DNA of 64,000 nucleotides from an uncultured Pelagibacteraceae bacterium (GTDB lineage Bacteria > Pseudomonadota > Alphaproteobacteria > Pelagibacterales > Pelagibacteraceae), in NCBI GenBank assembly GCA_902534465.1, contig CACAPU010000001.1, positions 124,001 to 188,000 of the forward strand, given 5' to 3'. The first letter of the stretch is position 1, and each line of letters starts with the position of its first letter. The notes below the pieces were generated by a model. That model did not search any database. It worked only from the letters and a program-made list of their open reading frames with translations, and had not been told where the DNA came from. The translations under genes were made by a program, and so were the position numbers. Positions 43,986 to 53,901 of this stretch are shown piece after piece.

Positions 43986-45256
43986 CAGTTTATTTTAACG
44001 ATAGCATTATCTTTTATCAAATACATGCTATTATTAAATACTGATGGTCTAGAAATTTTTGAACCATGAAGCTTAATTATTTTTTCTTGAGACCCTGTTG
44101 ACGAATTTATTATTAATAATCTCCCATTACTCAAGGATACAAATAATTTTTCCTTACCATGTATAAACCCTGTCGGTTTAATATTATCTCGATTTTTTAA
44201 ATTTGTTAAAATATCAGTTATTCTCAAAATATTTCCAGTTCTGTCATCTATTATGAAAAGATATCCTTCGTTAGATACTGTAAAAATTAAACTTTCAATA
44301 ATTGTGGGTCTTAAACTTGAATTAATAGATTGTGTCCATTTAATTATCCCCGTTCTTGCATCAATCGAAAAAAATTCATTTTTGTTATTTGAGAAATAAA
44401 TAGTATCATTTTCAAAAACTAGATCTGAGTTCTCTAAACTAAATGCATCTTGGTATATTAGACTACTTTGCGTAGGTGTTTGCCAAACTAAACTACCATT
44501 ATTGACATCGAGTGCTGTAACATCTCCTAAATTATTTATAAAAAAAACAATTTCATCTTTTAAAATAATAGAAAGTTTTTTTTGAGATTTAATAAATGAG
44601 TTCTCTGTTTTAAAATTCCATAGTTCAGTGCCATCTTTTGAAGAAATTGCTCTAATTACATTATCAAAATCAATTGATATAAATTTATCTTCATAGACCT
44701 TAATATCAGAGTTGAAAGATGAAGAGCTATATTTTGACCAAATTACTTTTCCATCATCTAAGTTGACAGAATACATTTTTGACAAATTGTCATTTACAAT
44801 TAACTTTTTATCGACTTGAGCAAAATACAATATTGGATTAAGTTTTTTTTCTTTTTTATTGTAATTATTAACTCTCCATATTTCGTTAAGATTTTGACTG
44901 AGTTTAAAAATTGTACCTTTTCCATCAAAGAAAACGATATTTTCGTCTTGGGTAAAAAATAATTCTGGTTGATTCGAATTAAACTTTTTTATCTTACTTA
45001 TTTTATAATTCGAAATACTATCAAAATTTGTAACAAAGTTTATGTTACCGTTGCTATTACTATTATTTTTTAAAAAAGGTTTTTGTCTAAAAATATTTAA
45101 TTTTTTAATTTTTAGCTGTTGATTGAACTCTTTTTCAATTGTTTGAGTTTTTTGGAAAATATCAATTAAATTTTTGTTTTCATTATTAACGTTTTTATTA
45201 AAACTACAATTAGATATAAATAGTAATATTATTATATATTTAATACATTTATTCAC
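43985..45256 (-). CDS. bamB: Outer membrane assembly lipoprotein BamB-like
   Basis: BamB helps the BAM complex insert beta-barrel proteins into the outer membrane. The 423-residue protein has a lipoprotein signal with a lipobox around LLFISNC (Cys17), then a linker of about 70 residues, then PQQ-like propeller repeats such as DDGKVIWSKY, KDGTELWNF, NNGSLVWQTP and RTGIIKWTQS, with their Trp positions spaced about 40 apart. It overlaps the upstream TPR-like gene by eight bases, the yfgM-bamB order seen in many proteobacteria. The der (engA) gene that often follows is absent. Confidence 0.88.
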   Translation of the reverse strand: MNKCIKYIIILLFISNCSFNKNVNNENKNLIDIFQKTQTIEKEFNQQLKIKKLNIFRQKPFLKNNSNSNGNINFVTNFDSISNYKISKIKKFNSNQPELFFTQDENIVFFDGKGTIFKLSQNLNEIWRVNNYNKKEKKLNPILYFAQVDKKLIVNDNLSKMYSVNLDDGKVIWSKYSSSSFNSDIKVYEDKFISIDFDNVIRAISSKDGTELWNFKTENSFIKSQKKLSIILKDEIVFFINNLGDVTALDVNNGSLVWQTPTQSSLIYQDAFSLENSDLVFENDTIYFSNNKNEFFSIDARTGIIKWTQSINSSLRPTIIESLIFTVSNEGYLFIIDDRTGNILRITDILTNLKNRDNIKPTGFIHGKEKLFVSLSNGRLLIINSSTGSQEKIIKLHGSKISRPSVFNNSMYLIKDNAIVKIN

Positions 45257-45890
45257 TGAAATCTGAACGTAATCTTTTTTGAACTTCTAATTTAATTTTT
45301 GGACTAATATTTTCCATCTCTATTATCTGATTAAAAAATTCTTTTGATTTCTGCTTTTGACTTTTTGACAAATAAAATTCTGCCATTAAATATAAGGCTT
45401 GTGGTTTCCACATACTTTCTGATTTAATTATCGGATTTAATATATTTAATAATTCATTTTCTTGAACAAAATCAGAATTAAATAATCCTTTTTTATAAAT
45501 TGTTAAGTTTTTAATCTCTTTTTCAAGAGGTATGTTGTTTATTAAAATATCGAAGTATGAATTAATTTCGTCTTTTGATGATATTAAATCATTGTCTAAT
45601 AAAAAGAAAAAGGCCAATGGTGAGTAAGTTTTATCTTTGATATTTATAATGTCGATCAATTCATCATTTACATTTTTTTGACCATTTTCAAAACTTGTTA
45701 CAATCTTATTAAATTTATTTGCTAATTTAATTTTGTTCCTAGACTTAAATTCCTGATACGCAAAAAAACTTATTAAAATTAATATTAATATTATAAATAT
45801 AGTTATTATTTTTTTTCTTTTAACGACTAAGAAATTTTTAAGTTTCTCAATTCTTGTATTTGTATTGATAATTTCTATTTCCTCATCCAT
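45249..45890 (-). CDS. YfgM-like membrane-anchored tetratricopeptide protein
   Basis: This 213-residue protein has a charged N-terminus, one membrane helix (about 28-47, KIITIFIILILILISFFAY) and a helical C-terminal domain with TPR-like pairs, for example YSPLAFFFLLDN and WKPQALYLMAEFYLSKSQKQKSKEFF. That is the layout of YfgM, which interacts with the SecYEG translocon and periplasmic chaperones in E. coli. The sequence is poorly conserved, so the call depends on the layout and on its place directly before bamB. It overlaps acnA by eight bases. Confidence 0.75.
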   Translation of the reverse strand: MDEEIEIINTNTRIEKLKNFLVVKRKKIITIFIILILILISFFAYQEFKSRNKIKLANKFNKIVTSFENGQKNVNDELIDIINIKDKTYSPLAFFFLLDNDLISSKDEINSYFDILINNIPLEKEIKNLTIYKKGLFNSDFVQENELLNILNPIIKSESMWKPQALYLMAEFYLSKSQKQKSKEFFNQIIEMENISPKIKLEVQKRLRSDFSE

Positions 45891-48558
45891 TAATCATATT
45901 CCTTAAAACATATTGTAAAATACCACCATTCTTATAATATTCTAATTCATTTTTAGTATCAATTCTGCATAACATTTTAATTTTTTTTATATCGCCAGTT
46001 ACATATTTGATATCAACATCCAATTGATCTCCTGGATTAATACCTTTTTCAATATTAATAATTGAAATTAATTCAGATCCTTTTAAATTTAAATTTTGCC
46101 TACTCATTTTTTCTGGAAATTGTAATGGTAAAACACCCATTCCTATAAGATTTGATCTGTGAATTCTCTCAAAACTTTCAGCTATTACAGCTTTTACACC
46201 TAACAACTTAGTTCCTTTTGCTGCCCAATCTCTTGATGAGCCAGTTCCATACTCTTTGCCTCCAATAACAACTAAGTCAACACCTCTTTTTTTATATTCA
46301 ACGACTGCATCATAAATGGGCATAACTTTTTTTTCAGGATAGAGTGTTGTAAAACCTCCTTCTGTTCCTGGAGCCATTTCATTTTTAATTCTGATATTGG
46401 CAAAAGTACCTCTCATCATGACTTCATGATTTCCTCTTCTTGATCCATAGGAATTATAATCTTTTGGCAAAATTTGGTGCTTCATAAAATAATTTCCTGT
46501 TGGACTTTCTTTTTGTATGCTTCCCGCAGGAGATATATGATCTGTGGTGACCATATCCCCTAGTATTAATAATGGTCTTGCATCTTTTATTGCCTTAAAG
46601 CCTTCAGGTTCATCCGGCAAATTTTCAAAAAATGGCGGTTTTTTTACATAAGTTGAGTTTTCTTCCCAATTGTAGATACTTCCTTTATTAACTTTAATTT
46701 TTTGCCATTGTTCTGGTCCTTTAGAGACGTTTGAGTATCTGTTTACAAACATTTCAGGATTTAAAGATTTAATAAGAGTATCCTCTATTTCTTTATTTGT
46801 TGGCCAAATATCTTTTAAATATACTTCATTCCCATCGCTATCTTTGCCTAGAGGATCTTTGTATAAATCCATTCTCATTGATCCAGCAATTGCATAAGCC
46901 ACTACTAAAGGAGGAGAAGCAAGATAGTTAGCTTTAACTATTGGTGAAATTCTACCTTCAAAATTTCTATTGCCAGATAAAACTGATACGGAATATAAAT
47001 TATTTTCTTTAACTGCATCAGTGATATTTTCTGGTAGAGGTCCTGAGTTACCAATACAAGTGGTGCATCCGTAACCAACTAAGTTAAACCCTAATTTATC
47101 TAAATATTTACTTAAACCAGCTTTGTCTAAGTAGTCTGTAACCACTTGTGATCCAGGAGCTAATGAAGTTTTAACCCATGGTTTAACTGTTAATCCTTTA
47201 TTTATTGCATTTTTAGCCAATAATCCTGCACCAATTAACACATTAGGATTTGAAGTATTTGTACATGAGGTAATAGCAGCAATTAATATATCGCCATCTT
47301 TTATTTCAAAATCAGCTTTTTCTACTTTAGCAATAGTAGGCTCCGTTTTTTTACATACATCTTTAAAAACTTTAATAAAATTTTTAGATGCATCTGTTAG
47401 AAGAACTTTATCTTGAGGTCTTTTTGGACCAGATATTGTTGGAACTACAGTAGACATATCTAAGGATAAAGTGTCTGTAAATACTATATCATCACTCGCC
47501 CATAAATTTTGTTCTTTTGCATATTGTTCTACAATCTGAATATTTTCTGTAGATCTTCCAGAAAATTCTAAGTATTTTAAAGTTTCCCCATCTATTGGAA
47601 AAAAACCACATGTTGCTCCATATTCAGGAGCCATGTTCGCAATAGTTGCTCTATCTGCCAGTGTTAAATTTTTAAGTCCTTCACCATAAAATTCTACAAA
47701 TTTTCCAACAACACCCTTATCCCTTAGCATTTTTACAACTGTTAACACAAGGTCAGTTGCAGTTGTGCCTTCAGGAAGTTTATTTTTCATTTGAAATCCG
47801 ATGACCTCTGGTATCAACATAGATATTGGTTGACCTAGCATCCCTGCTTCTGCCTCAATTCCTCCTACTCCCCATCCAAGTACTGATAAACCATTAACCA
47901 TTGTCGTATGACTATCAGTTCCAACTAGTGTATCAGGAAACAAATATTCTTTTTCTTCAAACCTTTCATTCCATACTACTTTTGATAAATATTCTAAATT
48001 TACTTGATGGCAAATTCCAGTTCCAGGTGGAACAATTCTAAAATTATCAAATGCTTGTTGTCCCCACTTTAAAAAGGAATATCTTTCAAAGTTTCTATCA
48101 AATTCGATATCAACATTTTCTTTTAATGAATTCTTTGTTGCAAATTTATCCACTTGAACAGAATGATCAATAACCAAATCTACTGAGGAAAGTGGATTAA
48201 TTTTATTTGGGTCCTTATTTTTTTCTTTGACTGTATCTCTCATCGCGGCAAGGTCAGCAACAGCTGGTATACCGGTATAGTCTTGTAAAAGAACTCTTGC
48301 AGGTCTATATGCAATTTCGGTTTTTGATTTTTTTGTATTTAACCAATCTTTAATTGATAATATTTGTTGTTTATTTACAGTGATATTGTCTTCATATCTT
48401 AGAAGATTCTCAAGTAAAACTTTAATTGATTTTGGTAATTTGTTAATGCCTTCTAAGCCATTTTTCTCAGCTTCTTTTAAAGAATAAATAGAATAATTTT
48501 TCCCATTTATATTAAGTTCTTTTAATGAATTGAACGAATTTTGATTTCCAGGCTTCAT
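45883..48558 (-). CDS. acnA: Aconitate hydratase A
   Basis: This TCA-cycle enzyme isomerises citrate and isocitrate. The 891-residue length fits AcnA. It has VDLVIDHSVQVD, GTDSHTTMVNGLSVLGWGVGG, and the 4Fe-4S ligands in AAITSCTNTSNP and GYGCTTCIGNSGP, then the small swivel domain with LGDMVTTDHISPAGSI, SYGSRRGNHEVMMRGTFANIR and VVIGGKEYGTGSSRDWAAKG. It starts the minus-strand run acnA, yfgM-like, bamB, cupin, zapE, yjbQ; the only upstream gap is four bases to the LysE-type gene, so the promoter may lie further up. Confidence 0.97.
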   Translation of the reverse strand: MKPGNQNSFNSLKELNINGKNYSIYSLKEAEKNGLEGINKLPKSIKVLLENLLRYEDNITVNKQQILSIKDWLNTKKSKTEIAYRPARVLLQDYTGIPAVADLAAMRDTVKEKNKDPNKINPLSSVDLVIDHSVQVDKFATKNSLKENVDIEFDRNFERYSFLKWGQQAFDNFRIVPPGTGICHQVNLEYLSKVVWNERFEEKEYLFPDTLVGTDSHTTMVNGLSVLGWGVGGIEAEAGMLGQPISMLIPEVIGFQMKNKLPEGTTATDLVLTVVKMLRDKGVVGKFVEFYGEGLKNLTLADRATIANMAPEYGATCGFFPIDGETLKYLEFSGRSTENIQIVEQYAKEQNLWASDDIVFTDTLSLDMSTVVPTISGPKRPQDKVLLTDASKNFIKVFKDVCKKTEPTIAKVEKADFEIKDGDILIAAITSCTNTSNPNVLIGAGLLAKNAINKGLTVKPWVKTSLAPGSQVVTDYLDKAGLSKYLDKLGFNLVGYGCTTCIGNSGPLPENITDAVKENNLYSVSVLSGNRNFEGRISPIVKANYLASPPLVVAYAIAGSMRMDLYKDPLGKDSDGNEVYLKDIWPTNKEIEDTLIKSLNPEMFVNRYSNVSKGPEQWQKIKVNKGSIYNWEENSTYVKKPPFFENLPDEPEGFKAIKDARPLLILGDMVTTDHISPAGSIQKESPTGNYFMKHQILPKDYNSYGSRRGNHEVMMRGTFANIRIKNEMAPGTEGGFTTLYPEKKVMPIYDAVVEYKKRGVDLVVIGGKEYGTGSSRDWAAKGTKLLGVKAVIAESFERIHRSNLIGMGVLPLQFPEKMSRQNLNLKGSELISIINIEKGINPGDQLDVDIKYVTGDIKKIKMLCRIDTKNELEYYKNGGILQYVLRNMING

Positions 48559-48562
48559 AATA

Positions 48563-49153
48563 CTAGTAATAAAAAGTTGCTATACAGCTTAGTAAGAGAG
48601 CCGACATAACATAATTAAACCATTTAATAAATTTCTCATTTGTCGCGAATTTCCTCATAAATTTTCCAATTATTGTCCAAAAAATAATACTAATAACTGC
48701 AAATATGAAAGCAATACCTAATAACCAAATTGAATAAGAAATGAAATTACTACCTGATTCTACATATGTTGAAACTGCAATTATTGCAACTATTACACCT
48801 TTTGGATTTAAAAATTGATAAAGAAAAGTTTCCATAAAATTTACTGGTCTTAATTTTTCATTTTCGTCTGAAGATTTCGAAAATGATATCTTGTATGACA
48901 AATAAATTAAAAATGCTGTACCAGTAAATATTAAACCTTTTTGAATTATGGGATAAAGCTTAAAAATATTTATTAAGCCAAAGTTTATAACTGCCAACAT
49001 GAATGTAAAACCAAAAATCACACCTAACATTAAAGGAATTGTTTTTTTAAACCCATGATTAAATCCTGAATGTGACGCTACAATATTATTTGGTCCAGGC
49101 GAACAGCTTGTCACAAACATAAATAAACAAAGAGACAGCAATTCAGGATGCAT
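48563..49153 (-). CDS. LysE/RhtB-family amino acid exporter
   Basis: This inner-membrane protein of 196 residues has about six hydrophobic segments and the family signature near the N-terminus, TSCSPGPNNIVASHSGFNHG, followed by GVIFGFTFMLA. A second family stretch, FLYQFLNPKGVIVAIIAVSTY, is at about 110-130. LysE/RhtB proteins export amino acids or related metabolites; the cargo cannot be inferred. It lies three bases after csaA and four before acnA on the same strand. Confidence 0.9.
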   Translation of the reverse strand: MHPELLSLCLFMFVTSCSPGPNNIVASHSGFNHGFKKTIPLMLGVIFGFTFMLAVINFGLINIFKLYPIIQKGLIFTGTAFLIYLSYKISFSKSSDENEKLRPVNFMETFLYQFLNPKGVIVAIIAVSTYVESGSNFISYSIWLLGIAFIFAVISIIFWTIIGKFMRKFATNEKFIKWFNYVMSALLLSCIATFYY

Positions 49154-49155
49154 TA

Positions 49156-49497
49156 CTATGCTACAGGCAAACCATTTTCAACATTTTGAGATGGATGAAC
49201 AAGGACAACTTTTCCTTCCTTATCAATAGAGCCAAGAATTAAAACTTGAGAAACAACTCCTGCAATATTTTTTTCAGGAAAATTACAAACTCCTATAACT
49301 TGTTTTCCAACTAAGTTTTCTTCATTGTAATAATGAGTTATCTGTGCAGATGATTGTTTAACCCCTATTTCTTTTCCAAAATCTACTTCAACAACTAGTG
49401 ATGGTTTTCTAGCTTTTTCATTTTTTTTTACTGATATTACTGTTCCTACCCTAATGTCTACTTTGTCGTATGTATCGTATGTTATTTGTTCTTTCAT
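49156..49497 (-). CDS. csaA: tRNA-binding/chaperone-like protein CsaA
   Basis: This 113-residue protein is a single OB-fold EMAP-II/tRNA-binding domain. It has the CsaA pattern VDIRVGTVISVKKNEKARKPSLVVEVDFGKEIGVKQSSAQIT and ends with LVHPSQNVENGLPVA. CsaA proteins form dimers, bind tRNA and show chaperone or secretion-related activity in Bacillus. It is divergent from the M20 peptidase gene at 49523 across a 25-base gap, an extremely small space for two promoters. Confidence 0.95.
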   Translation of the reverse strand: MKEQITYDTYDKVDIRVGTVISVKKNEKARKPSLVVEVDFGKEIGVKQSSAQITHYYNEENLVGKQVIGVCNFPEKNIAGVVSQVLILGSIDKEGKVVLVHPSQNVENGLPVA

Positions 49498-49522
49498 AAA
49501 TTTAATATATAATTAATAATTG

Positions 49523-50710
49523 ATGAGTACAGGAAATAATTTAGAAGATATATATAATAATTCGATAAGAATTCTCAAAGATTTAATTGCATTTAAAACA
49601 GTATCTGGTGAAGATAATAACCAACTTATAGATTATTGTGATGATATATTAAATTCTTTAGGAGCTAGTTCTTTTAAAACTTATGATGAGAAAAAAAAAA
49701 GAGTAAATCTTTTCTCAACTTTAAAAGCAAAAAAAAAAAGTAATAAAAAACCAATTATTTTATCTGGACACACAGATGTTGTTCCAGTTTCAAAAGGTTG
49801 GGCAACGGATCCTTTTGATGCAACAATCAGGGAAGATAAATTGTTTGGCAGAGGATCGTGTGATATGAAAGGTTTTATTGCATGTGCATTAGCTTACGCA
49901 CCAATTTTCTCTTCATCAAATTTGGATAGAGATATTCATTTTTCATTCACTTTTGATGAAGAAACAGCATGCAAAGGTGCACCAATTTTGATTACAGAAC
50001 TAAAAAAAAGAGGCATTAAAGATTGTATTTGTATAGTTGGCGAACCAACAAATATGAAAATTATTGATGCACATAAAGGATGCTATGAATATACAACCTA
50101 TTTTGAAGGTCTTGCTGGACATAGTTCGGAACCAGACAAAGGTGTAAGTGCAGTTGAATTTGCTGCAAGATATGTAAATAAACTTCTCGAATTAAAAGAA
50201 AAATTGAAAGAAAGAGAATTAAAAGACTCTATCTTTGATCCTCCATATTCAACTTTGCAAGTTGGTGGAATATTTGGTGGAATTGCTCATAATGTAATTG
50301 CTGACAAATGTCATGTAAACTGGGAAACAAGACCTGTTGTGAAAGAAGATGGAATTTTTTTAAATCATGAAATAGATAAATTTACTAACGAAACTCTTTT
50401 GCCGGAAATGAAAAAGATATATCCAAAATCTAGCATAAAGAAACATATCATTGGTGAAATAACTGGTTTTGATAGAATTTCAAATTCTGAGGCATGTGAA
50501 TTTGTATCTAGCATAACTGGAGATAACTCAAGAGAAGTAGTTTCATTCGGAACTGAAGCGGGGTTATTTCAAGAAATAGGAATAAGTACAGTTGTGTGTG
50601 GTCCAGGATCAATTCAACAAGCTCACAAAATTGATGAATTTATAAAACTTTCTGAAATAAAAAAATGTATTAGTTTTTTAGATGGTGTAAAAAATAAGTC
50701 TTTGAATTAA
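49523..50710 (+). CDS. argE: M20-family deacetylase, acetylornithine deacetylase (ArgE)-like
   Basis: This 395-residue metallohydrolase has the M20 motifs: LSGHTDVVPV with the first zinc His and catalytic Asp, GRGSCDMKGFIA with the bridging Asp, FTFDEETACKGAP with the general base Glu pair, and GEPTNMKIIDAHKGCYEY leading into the dimerisation domain. The C-terminus has SFGTEAGLFQEIG and CGPGSIQQAHKIDEF with the last zinc His. The ArgE-type GTEA and GPGSIxQAHKxDE features support N-acetylornithine deacetylation in arginine synthesis; other amide substrates are possible. I used the ATG at 49523; a TTG at 49520 is adjacent. The stop overlaps the convergent dehydrogenase by four bases. Confidence 0.88.
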   Translation: MSTGNNLEDIYNNSIRILKDLIAFKTVSGEDNNQLIDYCDDILNSLGASSFKTYDEKKKRVNLFSTLKAKKKSNKKPIILSGHTDVVPVSKGWATDPFDATIREDKLFGRGSCDMKGFIACALAYAPIFSSSNLDRDIHFSFTFDEETACKGAPILITELKKRGIKDCICIVGEPTNMKIIDAHKGCYEYTTYFEGLAGHSSEPDKGVSAVEFAARYVNKLLELKEKLKERELKDSIFDPPYSTLQVGGIFGGIAHNVIADKCHVNWETRPVVKEDGIFLNHEIDKFTNETLLPEMKKIYPKSSIKKHIIGEITGFDRISNSEACEFVSSITGDNSREVVSFGTEAGLFQEIGISTVVCGPGSIQQAHKIDEFIKLSEIKKCISFLDGVKNKSLN

Positions 50711-52140
50711 TTCCAACCACCAACAGATTTAACTTCTAAAAATTCAAGCAAACCCTCTTTTCCAGCTTCTCTACCAATTCCTGAATGTTTAAATCCTCCA
50801 AAGGGAGCATCAACCGCAATACCTGCCCCATTAACATCTACCATTCCAGATCTAAGTTTTCTTGCAACTCTTTGTACCTTATCATTATCTTGTGATTGAA
50901 TATAATTTGTTAATCCATAATCAGTATCATTTGCAATCTGGATAGCTTCCTCCTCAGTTTCAAATGGAATTACAGATAAAACTGGACCAAAAATTTCCGT
51001 TCTTGCAATTTCCATATCGTTATTAACATCTGCAAATACTGTAGGTTTTACGTAATAACCATCTTTTAATCCCTCAGGTTTTCCTGGGCCGCCAGCAACT
51101 AATTTTGCACCTTCATCTATTCCTTTTTGAATTAATCCTTGAATTTTATTAAATTGTACATCTGAAATTACTGGGCCTATATGCTCACCCTCTTTATTTG
51201 GATCATCTACTTTAAATTCACTTGCATACTTTTTAAGTCTTTCAATAGCATCATCATAAATTGGTTTTTCGACTAACATTCTTGTAGGTGCATTACAAGA
51301 TTGACCAGAATTTCTAAAACATCTTAAAGCACCTCTCTCAATAGCTTCTGCATCAGCGTCTTTAAATATGATATTTGCTCCTTTTCCTCCCAACTCTAAA
51401 CTAACCCTTTTAAAATCTTTAGCAGCATTTTGTGAAATTAATGCTCCCGCTCTTGTAGAGCCAGTAAATGAAATCATATTTACATCAGGATGACTAGTTA
51501 ATGCATCCCCAGTAGTTGCACCATCTCCATTTACTAAATTAAATACACCTTTTGGGAACTTTGCTTCATCTATTAATTCCGCAATTATCATTGCAGATAA
51601 TGGTGCTAACTCTGAAGGTTTTAAAATCATAGTACACCCAGATGCTAAAGCAGGAATAACTTTTAAAGTAACTTGATTTATAGGCCAGTTCCAAGGAGTA
51701 ATTAATGCGCAAACACCTTTTGGTTCATAAATTAATCTTTGATTTTTAGCATGTTCTCCAAGTGGTTTTTCAAATTCAAACTCTTTTAAATAACGAATGA
51801 AAGATTTTGTATGACTAGCACCAGTTCCTGTTTGAAGTTTTGAAGCAAAATCTTTTGGTGCGCCCATTTCTTGAATAATTGCATCTGTAATATCGCTCCA
51901 TCTTTTTTTATAAAGTACATAAAAGTCTTCCAATAATTCGACTCTCTCTTGTTTTGAGGAATATCCCCAAGTTTTAAAAGCCTCTTTAGCTGCAAATACT
52001 GCATCATTAATATCCTCTTTGTCCCCTAAGGAAATTACTGCGCAACTTTTTTCAGTTGCAGGATTAATAACTTGGATATCTTTTTGATTTTTTGGTGCAA
52101 TCCATGAACCATTAATATAAAAATTTTTCTTTTCAATCAT
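50707..52140 (-). CDS. NAD(P)-dependent aldehyde dehydrogenase
   Basis: This 477-residue protein has the full aldehyde dehydrogenase set: ALITPWNWPINQVTLK with the catalytic Asn, FTGSTRAGALISQNAA, the Glu in VSLELGGKGANII, the nucleophile in NSGQSCNAPTRMLV, and EIFGPVLSVIPF. The enzyme oxidises aldehydes to acids in the cytoplasm. It lies 20 bases downstream of the agmatinase-family gene on the same strand, so it might handle an amino- or guanidino-aldehyde from the same pathway; substrate preference cannot be read from the sequence. Confidence 0.93.
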   Translation of the reverse strand: MIEKKNFYINGSWIAPKNQKDIQVINPATEKSCAVISLGDKEDINDAVFAAKEAFKTWGYSSKQERVELLEDFYVLYKKRWSDITDAIIQEMGAPKDFASKLQTGTGASHTKSFIRYLKEFEFEKPLGEHAKNQRLIYEPKGVCALITPWNWPINQVTLKVIPALASGCTMILKPSELAPLSAMIIAELIDEAKFPKGVFNLVNGDGATTGDALTSHPDVNMISFTGSTRAGALISQNAAKDFKRVSLELGGKGANIIFKDADAEAIERGALRCFRNSGQSCNAPTRMLVEKPIYDDAIERLKKYASEFKVDDPNKEGEHIGPVISDVQFNKIQGLIQKGIDEGAKLVAGGPGKPEGLKDGYYVKPTVFADVNNDMEIARTEIFGPVLSVIPFETEEEAIQIANDTDYGLTNYIQSQDNDKVQRVARKLRSGMVDVNGAGIAVDAPFGGFKHSGIGREAGKEGLLEFLEVKSVGGWN

Positions 52141-52160
52141 GCGCGCAAACTATCCTTTAT

Positions 52161-53120
52161 TTATGATTTTGCAAATAAATTTGTCAATTCGTAAACAATC
52201 GTAGCAGCTGCAAGAGAAGTAACTTCAGCATGATCATATGCGGGAGCAACTTCTACAATATCTGCAGAAATTAGATTTAGACCTGACAATCCTCTTAAAA
52301 CATTTACCATTTCTCTTGTTGTCATACCTGCAATTTCAGGCGTTCCTGTCCCAGGAGCAAATGCAGGATCCAATACATCTATATCAATAGATAAATACAA
52401 AGCATTATCTCCTACTCTTTTTTTTATTCTTTCAGCAATTTTATCAGTTCCTTCTGTTTGAAATTCATCACAATGAATTATTTTAAAACCAAAACTCTCA
52501 TCATTCTTTATATCATCTCTGCTGTAAAGTGGACCACGTATCCCAACATGCATGGAAGCATCATCTAAAAATAAATTTTCCTCACGCGCTCTTCTGAAAG
52601 GAGTTCCATGAGTATATGGAGCTCCAAAATAAGTATCCCAAGTATCCAAATGTGCATCAAAATGAACTAATGATACTGGTCCATTATTTTTTTTGTTAGC
52701 TGCTCTTAGCAAGGGAACTGCAATGGTATGATCCCCACCTAAACTAATTATTCCACCCACTTTATCTAATAAATCCGTAGCACCAACTTCAATTTGTTTT
52801 ATTGCTTCATCAATATTAAACGGATTACATGCAATATCTCCGGCATCTGCAACTTGCTGTACTTTGAAAGGCTCTACATCATAGCTTGGATGATAATTTG
52901 TTCTTAAATGCCTTGATGCTTGTCGTATACTCTGTGGTCCAAATCTTGCACCAGGTCTGTAACTTGTTCCAGAGTCAAAAGGCACTCCCACAATTGCTAC
53001 ATCACAACTATCTACATCTCTAAGTTCAGGTAACCTAGCAAATGTTGAGGGTCCAGCATATCTAGGGACTTTAGTTCCGCTCACTGGCTGTTTTGGGTTT
53101 TTATTTTTTTCTTTTTTCAT
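52161..53120 (-). CDS. speB: Agmatinase/guanidinobutyrase-type ureohydrolase
   Basis: This 319-residue manganese enzyme cleaves a guanidino compound to urea and an amine. All metal-ligand motifs are present: SLGGDHTIAVPLL, SLVHFDAHLDTWDTY and YLSIDIDVLDPAFAPGTGTPE, together with the N-terminal GVPFDSGTSYRPGARFGPQSIR. The family includes agmatinase, guanidinobutyrase and guanidinopropionase, which need biochemical data or careful phylogeny to separate, so speB is a family name here. The downstream aldehyde dehydrogenase would fit a guanidino or polyamine breakdown route. No urease is present in the window. Confidence 0.9.
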   Translation of the reverse strand: MKKEKNKNPKQPVSGTKVPRYAGPSTFARLPELRDVDSCDVAIVGVPFDSGTSYRPGARFGPQSIRQASRHLRTNYHPSYDVEPFKVQQVADAGDIACNPFNIDEAIKQIEVGATDLLDKVGGIISLGGDHTIAVPLLRAANKKNNGPVSLVHFDAHLDTWDTYFGAPYTHGTPFRRAREENLFLDDASMHVGIRGPLYSRDDIKNDESFGFKIIHCDEFQTEGTDKIAERIKKRVGDNALYLSIDIDVLDPAFAPGTGTPEIAGMTTREMVNVLRGLSGLNLISADIVEVAPAYDHAEVTSLAAATIVYELTNLFAKS

Positions 53121-53172
53121 TTTTAATTTTCTAAAGTAATATTATTTTAGCATATAGTTCTATGTTTATTTA

Positions 53173-53895
53173 ATGAGAATTTTGTTTATTTTATTGCTGA
53201 TATTTCAATTTAATTTACTCAAAGCTGATGAGATTAATTATCTATTAAAGATTCCAAACCTAAAAACTTTTAGTTTAAATAATAAAAATGGTCTTAAGTA
53301 CTTAACAGCTAAAAAAAATTTTAAAATTGGCGTCCAGAGTAATATTAGTTGTAATAAACTAGGAGAAAAAAACTTAGAAAATAAATTTTCATTGATAAAG
53401 AGAAATTTAGATATTTACGATTATGAGTTTTTAAAAAAAATAAATTTAAGATTTATAGTTCTTTGTCAAAATCTATACATATCAAAAATAAATACAGCTG
53501 GGATACCTGATTTGAATAAAAGAACATTAATATTGGATCTAAAGTTTAATGAGAAATATTTTGAAAGAGTTATACATCATGAAGTGTTTCATCTAATACA
53601 CGATAGTTTTCCAGAAATATTTAATGAAGAAGCTTGGTCAAATTTAAATAAAAAAGGTTTTAAATATGCAGATTGTTCTACATGTACAGATAAATTAGGC
53701 TTAGATATTTACAAAAATACAGATGGTTTTTTAACCGAATACTCTAAGACAATACCATCAGAGGATATGGCTGAAGTCTATTCTTTTTTAATTACAGATA
53801 ATAAAAATTTAGAAAAAATTAAAAAAATCGATCCAATAATATTTAAAAAAGCTGAATTCATAGAGTCCAGAATAAAAAAGATAAATAATTTATAA
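53173..53895 (+). CDS. Secreted putative zinc metallopeptidase, 240 aa
   Basis: This protein has a signal peptide (about 1-18, MRILFILLLIFQFNLLKA) and a zinc-peptidase motif HEVFH at residues 136-140 (HHEVFHLIHD). Glu197 or Glu201 in SEDMAEVYSFL is well placed as the third zinc ligand, so the layout is that of a gluzincin-like fold. Two cysteines in DCSTCTD (about 168-171) may form a disulfide or bind metal. It should act in the periplasm or outside the cell. I do not recognise a named family. It lies six bases before the cyclophilin gene, so the two are probably co-transcribed. Confidence 0.7.
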   Translation: MRILFILLLIFQFNLLKADEINYLLKIPNLKTFSLNNKNGLKYLTAKKNFKIGVQSNISCNKLGEKNLENKFSLIKRNLDIYDYEFLKKINLRFIVLCQNLYISKINTAGIPDLNKRTLILDLKFNEKYFERVIHHEVFHLIHDSFPEIFNEEAWSNLNKKGFKYADCSTCTDKLGLDIYKNTDGFLTEYSKTIPSEDMAEVYSFLITDNKNLEKIKKIDPIIFKKAEFIESRIKKINNL

Positions 53896-53901
53896 TCATT
53901 T